The position numbers and the translations under genes are program-made. DNA of 57,030 bases, from contig NZ_JAKHSK010000031.1 in assembly GCF_023499215.1 (NCBI RefSeq), positions 1 through 57,030 of the forward strand, in the 5' to 3' direction. The notes under the pieces are model-generated. The model did not search any database and was not told where the DNA came from. It saw nothing but the letters and a program-made list of their open reading frames with translations. This DNA is from Zunongwangia pacifica (lineage in GTDB: Bacteria; Bacteroidota; Bacteroidia; Flavobacteriales; Flavobacteriaceae). Positions 51,662 to 57,030 of the stretch are shown here, piece by piece; position 1 is the stretch's first letter, and each line of letters begins with the position of its first letter.

Positions 51662-53134
51662 CTAACTTTTTGAAAAAATACTCTTAAAAGCCACAAAACC
51701 AAATCCGCCAAAAAGCATAAGGTGGAAAACAATTAATCCGAAATCATTTAGCACAAAAGCGCTATACAACGCAAAGGCAAAATAGAGGCAAAGTAAAGCT
51801 TCGATAAGAATGTTTGCTGAAAATTTATCGGAGAGGTATTTATTCCCTTTCCAGGAATCTTTAAGCGTATTCACGTTGAATTTTGGAGTACGAATAAACT
51901 CTGATTTTTTACCAAAATGACCTTCTAAAACCGCCAGTGAATTATGTACAGAAAATCCCATTGCCACCGCAAAAAAGGTGATAAACATCCCGATAAAACT
52001 AAAAAAAGATTTGACGCTTTTTCCGTAGATTTTGGTGTAGGGTACATAATAACAGAAAAAGAAAATGATCGTGCTAATGCCGAAACCGGCAAGCACATTA
52101 AAATACCAGCTAAACGCAGGATTATTATTTTTAATATAGAGTACGGGAACGCTTAAAACCGCAAGTAGTAAAACGATTAAAAACATGCTTGAATTTAGCA
52201 AATGAAAAAATCCGTGAAACTTTGTACCAAAAGAAACACTGGGATCTTTAACCAATCTTAGATAATTTTTCCTGAAATTTTCAGCAGCGCCTTTGTTCCA
52301 TCGGAATTGCTGTGAGCGTGCCGCACTGATCACTACCGGAAGTTCAGCCGGAGTTTCAACATCTTCCAGGTATTTGAATTTCCATTTTTTAAGCTGTGCG
52401 CGATAACTTAGATCTAAATCTTCGGTAAGTGTGTCACCGCTCCAATTCCCGGCATCTAGGATACATTCCTTGCGCCAGATTCCAGCTGTTCCATTAAAAT
52501 TGATAAAATGCCGACCAAAATTTCTGCCGGTTTGTTCTAGTATGAAATGAAAATCTAAAGCAAAAGCCTGGATTTTTGTAAGTAGCGAATAATCCCGATT
52601 TAGATGGGCCCAGCGAGTTTGCACCACGCCAATTTCATGATCCTTAAAATAAGGAACCGTGTTTTTAAGCCAATCTGGATTCGGCATAAAATCGGAATCA
52701 AAAATCGCGATAAACTCACCTTTTGCGATTTTTAATCCTTCTTTTAGCGCCCCGGCTTTAAATCCGCTTCGCTTTTTACGTTGTATATGCTGAATATCAA
52801 TTCCGTTTTCCCGAATTTCAGAAATAATTTCAGTGGTTTTTAAAACCGATTCGTCGGTAGAATCATCGAGCACCTGGATTTCAAGTTTGTCTTTCGGATA
52901 ATCCATCTTAGCGATATTCCGCAGTAATCTTTCCACTACATACATTTCGTTGTAAAGCGGCAACTGGATGGTCACTTTAGGGATTTCAGCAGGATTATTT
53001 AGATCGAATTTTTCAGCAGTATCGACACTTTTCTTCGCTTTTAAGTAGTTCAGCAATAATTGTAATTCTGAAATACTGTAAAAGAAGATCACCAGCAAAG
53101 CCAGTGTATATATTATGATAACCGCTAAATCCAA
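51662..53134 (-). CDS. Processive-type GT2 glycosyltransferase (cellulose synthase-like)
   Basis: A 490-residue membrane GT2. After one N-terminal helix come VTIQLPLYNEMYVVERLL, VLDDSTDES, FDSDFMPNPDWL (DxD), LTEDLDLSYRAQLKKW (TED, the general base) and QQFRWNKGAAEN (QxxRW). Four or more helices follow (about 310-460). All motifs of the processive cellulose-synthase superfamily are present, as in glucomannan or other beta-glycan synthases. The product is unknown. It lies 13 bases after the DPM1-like gene on the same strand, so the two are likely one operon. Confidence 0.92.
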   Translation of the reverse strand: MDLAVIIIYTLALLVIFFYSISELQLLLNYLKAKKSVDTAEKFDLNNPAEIPKVTIQLPLYNEMYVVERLLRNIAKMDYPKDKLEIQVLDDSTDESVLKTTEIISEIRENGIDIQHIQRKKRSGFKAGALKEGLKIAKGEFIAIFDSDFMPNPDWLKNTVPYFKDHEIGVVQTRWAHLNRDYSLLTKIQAFALDFHFILEQTGRNFGRHFINFNGTAGIWRKECILDAGNWSGDTLTEDLDLSYRAQLKKWKFKYLEDVETPAELPVVISAARSQQFRWNKGAAENFRKNYLRLVKDPSVSFGTKFHGFFHLLNSSMFLIVLLLAVLSVPVLYIKNNNPAFSWYFNVLAGFGISTIIFFFCYYVPYTKIYGKSVKSFFSFIGMFITFFAVAMGFSVHNSLAVLEGHFGKKSEFIRTPKFNVNTLKDSWKGNKYLSDKFSANILIEALLCLYFAFALYSAFVLNDFGLIVFHLMLFGGFGFVAFKSIFSKS

Positions 53135-53147
53135 TCTATTTTTTAAT

Positions 53148-53846
53148 CTATTTAAAGCTATATTTAAAAATCCAGCCCAAAATCTTTACGCCTGCAAAGA
53201 TAGCGCCTTTTAGCGTTCCAGAAACTTTAGAGATGCCAATCCTGTTTTTGTAATGCACCGGCACTTCTACATACATAAAATCATGCTTTATGGCTTTAAG
53301 TTGCATTTCTACCGTCCAGCCATAGGTTTTATCTTCCATATTTAGCTGAAGCAGTTTCTCGTATTTTATCGCTCTAAAAGGACCAAGATCGGTAAATTTT
53401 GCGCCGAAAAATAAGTGCATTAAAGTGGTGGCTAGCCAGTTTCCGAAGATCTGCGGAAGCGTCATCGAGCCCTCTTCCCGCCATTTTTTTACCCGTGAAC
53501 CAATTACCATATCAATATTTTTTTGCTGAATTGGCGCAATAATTTTGGTTAATTCTGAAGGATAATCGCTGTAATCGCCATCCAGAAATACAATGATTTC
53601 AGGTTTTTGAGATTGTTTGGCGATATGGTCCATTCCTTTTAAACAGGCGTAACCATAACCTTTTCGGTTTTCCTGAAGAACGGTCGCACCGGCAGCTGAA
53701 GCATTTTTCTCGGTATCATCAGTCGAATTGTTACTTACCACAATTACTTCATCGACGATATTGGGGATTTCAGCAATAACTTTTGCAATCGAATCTGCTT
53801 CGTTATACGCAGGGATAATAACTTTTATGATGGAGTTTTTCTTCAA
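53148..53846 (-). CDS. GT2 polyprenyl-phosphate sugar transferase, DPM1/UgtP-like
   Basis: A 232-residue GT2: VIIPAYNEADSIAKVI, VVSNNSTDDTE, FLDGDYSDYPSEL (DxD), a GSRVKKWREEGSM loop and the C-terminal VPVHYKNRIGISKVSGT. This is the dolichol-phosphate-mannose-synthase-like group, which loads a sugar from a nucleotide onto a polyprenyl phosphate or other lipid. There are no DPM-type transmembrane helices beyond a short C-terminal hydrophobic end. The order on the transcript is cyclase, palindrome, this gene, then the processive GT2. Confidence 0.9.
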   Translation of the reverse strand: MKKNSIIKVIIPAYNEADSIAKVIAEIPNIVDEVIVVSNNSTDDTEKNASAAGATVLQENRKGYGYACLKGMDHIAKQSQKPEIIVFLDGDYSDYPSELTKIIAPIQQKNIDMVIGSRVKKWREEGSMTLPQIFGNWLATTLMHLFFGAKFTDLGPFRAIKYEKLLQLNMEDKTYGWTVEMQLKAIKHDFMYVEVPVHYKNRIGISKVSGTLKGAIFAGVKILGWIFKYSFK

Positions 53847-53883
53847 GTCTTTTGGGTATAAACAGTATTTCCAGATCTTGCTT

Positions 53884-53918
53884 TAGACCTCACAGGTTTC
53901 TAAAACCTGTGAGGTCTA
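53884..53918. repeat. REP-like palindrome, copy 3
   Basis: Arms TAGACCTCACAGGTTT (53884-53899) and its complement (53903-53918), loop CTA. It belongs to the G/C variant: the arm reads GACCTC where copies 1, 2 and 5 read AACCTC, and the other arm changes with it. It lies between two minus-strand genes. Confidence 0.85.
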
Positions 53919-53927
53919 GGCTGTCGT

Positions 53928-54617
53928 CTATTCAAAAATCGCAACGGCTCTAACGGTAGAACCGGTGCCACCGCGAATTTTCAAAGGTAGGGCGATAAAT
54001 CTGAAACGCCCACGTCCCACCAGTTTATCCAGGTTGATCATATTTTCGTAATGCGTAAAAGATAACTCGCCACAAATATGATGAACCTCTTTGTTGGAAA
54101 TTCCAGGTACGCCGGGCGACATGGTTTCTACACCAAAAGCTGCGATTTCCTGTTCGCCAAGCCAGCGAGCAGCTTCTGCTGAAATTCCCGGGCCATTTGG
54201 CCAATTTTCAGTATTAAAATGTTTTTGATAATGATTGGTGCAAAGCAATAAGGTGTCGCCTTTCTTTAGGTCGAGATTCGATAATTTTAGCTGCTTTTTT
54301 ATTTCTTCTGAAGTAATGATCTCTTTTAATCCTTTTGCTGAAAAGTCCAGACAAATCCCTTCAGTATAAGAAGTAGACAAAGGCATGGTGTCGATCGATT
54401 TTCCTTTATCTTCTTTACGCATATGGTTTAGTGCGTCGACATGCGTGCCGGTGTGTTCACTCATTTTAAGCGAATAAACACTGGGAGTTGGGTTTTCAGG
54501 ATTTTTGATGCCTTCCCATTCTTCGTGCGATGCATGCATTTTTATGCTTACCTGTGGCAAAACTTTGTAAACCGGCATGGCATCGTAAATCTCCTGACTA
54601 AGATCGATGATTTCCAT
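53928..54617 (-). CDS. Cyclase family protein (kynurenine formamidase-like)
   Basis: A 229-residue metal-dependent cyclase-family hydrolase with the complete motif HTGTHVDALNHM (about 57-68), as in kynurenine formamidase (HxGTHxDxxxH). GPGISAEAARWLGEQEIAAFGVETMSPGVPG and the final FIALPLKIRGGTGSTVRAVAIFE are typical for the group annotated as kynurenine formamidase-like. Its ATG overlaps the stop of the upstream ferredoxin-like gene by one base (TAATG), so it is coupled to that gene; there are no tryptophan-pathway genes near. Substrate unknown. Confidence 0.9.
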   Translation of the reverse strand: MEIIDLSQEIYDAMPVYKVLPQVSIKMHASHEEWEGIKNPENPTPSVYSLKMSEHTGTHVDALNHMRKEDKGKSIDTMPLSTSYTEGICLDFSAKGLKEIITSEEIKKQLKLSNLDLKKGDTLLLCTNHYQKHFNTENWPNGPGISAEAARWLGEQEIAAFGVETMSPGVPGISNKEVHHICGELSFTHYENMINLDKLVGRGRFRFIALPLKIRGGTGSTVRAVAIFE

Positions 54618-56200
54618 TAGTTGCTTTTCTGATTTAGAAGATCCAGTAGATCTACGTCGTTCCCAAGTAAAACCTCATTTTCGTTGATTCTGCCTTCCGT
54701 TTTTCCGTTTTCTAATTTTAAAACTCCACGAGGGCAAACCGCTGAACAGATTCCGCAGCCCACACAACTGGAGCGAACAATATTTTGTCCTTTTTGAGCA
54801 TAAGCTCTAACATCGATTCCCATTTCGCAGTACGCCGAGCAATTTCCGCAGCTAATGCATTGTCCTCCATTAGTAGTAATTCTAAATTTTGAAAATAACT
54901 TTTGCTGCATTCCAAGAATTGCCGCCATAGGGCAACCGTAACGACACCACACGCGACTTCCAAAAATCGGGTAAAAACCAACACCAATTACTCCAGAGAA
55001 CGCCGCGCCAATTAAAAAGCCGTACCATTCGCGGAGTTTATATGCCGGGAAGAAAAAGATATTCCAGTTTCCACTGAAATAATTAATCCCAATAATCGCT
55101 AATATCACCACTAAATAACCTATGGCTCCGTACTTTGCATCTTTTTGTAATTGATCTCTTTTAAAAATCATGATGAGCGAAAAAAATAGCGTAAGGAAAC
55201 CGGCACTTCCCCAAAGAAAAATATCTTTAGTTAGCCAAAATCGATCGGCATTTTCACCAAGATACGAATAGACTACCGCGATGGTCATCACGGTAACAAA
55301 AACTAATACACTATGAATTACCCAGCGTTCGATCTTCCAGGCTTTTTGAGATTTATCAGAAAGTTGTCTAAAAGGATCACCGGCAGTTTCGGCGAGACCG
55401 CCACAACCACAAACCCAGCTACAATACCAGCGTTTTCCGTATTTGTAGGTGAGAATAGGGGTGATCACGAAGATCGAAACAATACCAAAAATAAGCATGG
55501 CAACACCTAAATTTCCGGCAGATAAAAATGAATCTAAGCGATATCCCGCAAAAAGATCATAATTCAGCGGCCAGATCGTTGTCGGTGCAAAATAAGGTTG
55601 GTTAAGTCGCGCAAGAATTTCAGGAATTAAAAACGCAAAACCTAACTGAAAAAACATCACCGAACAGGTTCTAATGATCTCGTAGCGATTATGGCGATAT
55701 TTCAGGATAAATTTGAACCCGAATATCCAGATCGCAACCGTGTATAACGTTCCGTAAACGAACCATTGGCTGGCCGGGCCACCATTTATAAATTTGCTCA
55801 GGGGATCGAACAAGGCAATGATTCCGCTATTTGTACCTTCGCTATGTAATCCCAAATAATGCGGAAACCAATACAACACCATGTAAAAAAGCGTAAGTCC
55901 AATCCCAAGAATCCAGGCCCAAAATCCTTTACCGCTTAGGGATTTAAACCAAACGCCGTCGTTTTTAATTCCTGCATGTTTTTCCCAATAGGCATCTACA
56001 GAGAAAATAACCGTTCCCAGAGTGATCATTCCTAAAGATAAAGTCAGAAATAAGCTTTTATTCGGGAAATTGAAATTTGCGATCGCAAGAACCAAAATCA
56101 ATAAACCTGTAAGGCCAATGGCACTTGCTATTTTTTGAGTCGTAGAAATGCTTTTTGGAGCATCCCCAGTGATAGACATATTATGTTCGATGTTGTTCAT
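54617..56200 (-). CDS. Polytopic 4Fe-4S membrane protein (NapH/MauN-like)
   Basis: A 527-residue inner-membrane protein. About ten helices (from about residue 26) enclose CSWVCGCGGLAETAGDP and CRYGCPMAAILGMQQKL motifs, as in NapH/MauN/CcoG-like proteins. The cytoplasmic C-terminus has two ferredoxin clusters: CISCGNCSAYCEMG and CVGCGICSAVCPRG (about 445-490). Such proteins pass electrons between quinol and periplasmic or cytoplasmic partners. No reductase for it is in view. It is coupled by a one-base overlap with the cyclase gene downstream. Confidence 0.9.
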   Translation of the reverse strand: MNNIEHNMSITGDAPKSISTTQKIASAIGLTGLLILVLAIANFNFPNKSLFLTLSLGMITLGTVIFSVDAYWEKHAGIKNDGVWFKSLSGKGFWAWILGIGLTLFYMVLYWFPHYLGLHSEGTNSGIIALFDPLSKFINGGPASQWFVYGTLYTVAIWIFGFKFILKYRHNRYEIIRTCSVMFFQLGFAFLIPEILARLNQPYFAPTTIWPLNYDLFAGYRLDSFLSAGNLGVAMLIFGIVSIFVITPILTYKYGKRWYCSWVCGCGGLAETAGDPFRQLSDKSQKAWKIERWVIHSVLVFVTVMTIAVVYSYLGENADRFWLTKDIFLWGSAGFLTLFFSLIMIFKRDQLQKDAKYGAIGYLVVILAIIGINYFSGNWNIFFFPAYKLREWYGFLIGAAFSGVIGVGFYPIFGSRVWCRYGCPMAAILGMQQKLFSKFRITTNGGQCISCGNCSAYCEMGIDVRAYAQKGQNIVRSSCVGCGICSAVCPRGVLKLENGKTEGRINENEVLLGNDVDLLDLLNQKSN

Positions 56201-56212
56201 TTTATATTATTT

Positions 56213-56245
56213 AGACCTCACAGGTTTTTAAAACCTGTGAGGTCT
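56213..56245. repeat. REP-like palindrome, copy 4 (3' side of the RAYT gene)
   Basis: Arms AGACCTCACAGGTTTT (56213-56228) and its complement (56230-56245) around one T. It lies 6 bases beyond the transposase stop and 12 bases before the ferredoxin-like start. Confidence 0.9.
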
Positions 56246-56251
56246 TGAGTT

Positions 56252-56818
56252 TTATTCTAAATATAATTCACTCTTTTTCTCAAAGATTTCCTGCTGTCGT
56301 TTGTAATGCATAAACCTGAAATTGGATATATCATCAAAAAGTTCTAGAACATCATCTCTTTTTAAAAGAGTTTTTGCTGTAGACATCATTGCAATAAACG
56401 AGGAGTATTTATAATTTTCAAAATTTGTGGTAAATCCATGATGTGATGGATTTAGATGAATATATAAAATTAGTTGTTTTAGGTATTCGTCATTTTTTAT
56501 TTGAATTCTTGAAAACCTATCTTGAAAGAGACTTCCATTTCTATCGTAGGCTTTATTTATAGCTTTAGCATAGGCATTAAATAAATTTGAAAAGCTTTTA
56601 GAAAGAATCTTATTTTCAAAGTTTAGAGTTTTAATTAATAAATGAAAATGATTTTTTAATAAGCAGTATGCATGAATTTCTGCGATTGGTAAAATATATT
56701 TTTGAATCAATGAAAGAAAAAATGTGTAATTTCTATCTTCAATAAAAATGTTTTCACCATTGTTACCCCTATTGTAAATATGGTAGAATTTATTGGCTTG
56801 TAATGGCTCATATTTCAT
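56252..56818 (-). CDS. REP-associated tyrosine transposase (RAYT; Y1_Tnp, IS200-like HUH domain)
   Basis: A 188-residue HUH endonuclease of the Y1 transposase family. The ATG at 56818 is preferred; an in-frame ATG at 56845 lies inside the right palindrome. Family features: FYHIYNRGNNGENIF (11-25), the HUH motif HFH (57-59) within LLKNHFHLLIK, GSLFQDRFSRI (95-105) and DEYLKQLILYIHLNP (110-124), where Y119, or else Y112, is the candidate nucleophile. RAYTs are single-copy domesticated transposases that act on REP palindromes. Both ends of the gene carry copies of the same palindrome, 6 and 18 bases away. No IS200 left or right ends or TnpB are present. Confidence 0.9.
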   Translation of the reverse strand: MKYEPLQANKFYHIYNRGNNGENIFIEDRNYTFFLSLIQKYILPIAEIHAYCLLKNHFHLLIKTLNFENKILSKSFSNLFNAYAKAINKAYDRNGSLFQDRFSRIQIKNDEYLKQLILYIHLNPSHHGFTTNFENYKYSSFIAMMSTAKTLLKRDDVLELFDDISNFRFMHYKRQQEIFEKKSELYLE

Positions 56819-56836
56819 TTTTATCGGTGTTTTTTT

Positions 56837-56869
56837 AAACCTCACAGGTTTCTTAAACCTGTGAGGTTT
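56837..56869. repeat. REP-like palindrome, copy 5 (5' side of the RAYT gene)
   Basis: Arms AAACCTCACAGGTTT (56837-56851) and its complement (56855-56869), loop CTT. It lies 18 bases before the RAYT start. Confidence 0.9.
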
Positions 56870-56925
56870 GGTTTGCCGTATAGTCTTAATATTGCTTTTT
56901 TAAACCTGATTTTGATTATCCGCAA

Positions 56926-57030
56926 TTAGTCATAACCTGTAATTCCTGCTATAACGAGCCTATCGAAGAGTTTTTCTCCGAAATATCTTCTGTTGAGTTT
57001 GTAGATAAATTCATTCAGGTATAACTGTAG
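56926..57030 (-). mobile_element. C-terminal end of a transposase, probably IS1595 family (cut by the window edge)
   Basis: The minus strand reads 34 codons into a TAA at 56926-56928: the end includes YLNEFIYKLNRRYFG and EKLFDRLVIAGITGYD. The pattern NEF-x-Y-K-x-NRR-x-F-G followed by FDRL is what I expect at the end of IS1595 (ISXO2-like) transposases. Only the last 34 residues are visible; the rest lies beyond 57030. No terminal repeat was identified in 56870-56925. Confidence 0.6.

Noticed and set aside
3894-56869. CRISPR-like array from the five palindromes
   Set aside because: Copies are kilobases apart with no spacer pattern and no cas gene; they are REP-like elements.

Overview
The window looks like a piece of chromosome from a member of the Bacteroidota, most likely the family Flavobacteriaceae (a Salegentibacter/Zunongwangia/Gramella-like genus is a guess). 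The reasons are low GC, two SusC/SusD outer-membrane uptake pairs, TAnnTTTG promoter boxes of the Bacteroidota type, lipoproteins with short signal peptides, mevalonate-pathway genes, and typical flavobacterial families (DUF4260, DUF4230, arginine decarboxylase-agmatinase-deoxyhypusine-synthase-like cluster). No rRNA, CRISPR array, prophage or plasmid backbone was seen. One tRNA (Leu, anticodon TAG) is present.

Layout. 1-9,070: a glycosyltransferase, ruvC and hemW, then a tight six-gene operon (cyclase, DUF4260, DUF4230, MmcQ/YjbR, a membrane-anchored MutS-like ATPase, a membrane hydrolase). This block is bounded by a 150-bp inverted repeat. 9,599-14,272: a DUF885 metallopeptidase, an M23 peptidase, an M20 dipeptidase and tRNA-Leu. 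14,372-20,759: an operon SusC-SusD-DUF885 with its own terminator, which looks like a peptide-uptake system. 21,213-33,545: a carbohydrate-type locus with a secreted TIM-barrel protein of unfamiliar family, a ROK kinase, a second SusC/SusD pair, and three exported proteins (TIM-barrel isomerase/epimerase, SUMF1-like, Gfo/Idh/MocA). Three AAAACGTTTT palindromes in the promoter regions suggest shared control by a LacI-type regulator that is not encoded here. 33,837-40,365: mixed housekeeping and stress genes (TerC, PaiB-like, YetF-like, SDR, GDPD, flavoprotein, TspO).

40,469-48,054 is core metabolism: diphosphomevalonate decarboxylase, a mevalonate-kinase-like GHMP kinase and a UbiA prenyltransferase form an isoprenoid/ether-lipid operon, followed by a 23S-type pseudouridine synthase and a three-gene polyamine route (arginine to agmatine to putrescine, then a deoxyhypusine-synthase-like enzyme). 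48,169-53,846 holds lipid-linked sugar genes (LAB_N protein, GT-C mannosyltransferase-like, two GT2 enzymes). 53,928-56,200 is a translationally coupled cyclase and NapH-like ferredoxin-type membrane protein.

The non-coding layer is the most unusual part. Five perfect palindromes of one family lie between genes, and two of them closely bracket a REP-associated tyrosine transposase (RAYT) at 56,252-56,818. A 145-bp MITE-like element with 18-bp terminal inverted repeats in one copy occurs twice in opposite orientation, a GC-rich repeat has been taken into the hemW reading frame, and several decayed flavobacterial repeat families fill the longer intergenic gaps. The right edge cuts a probable IS1595-type transposase.
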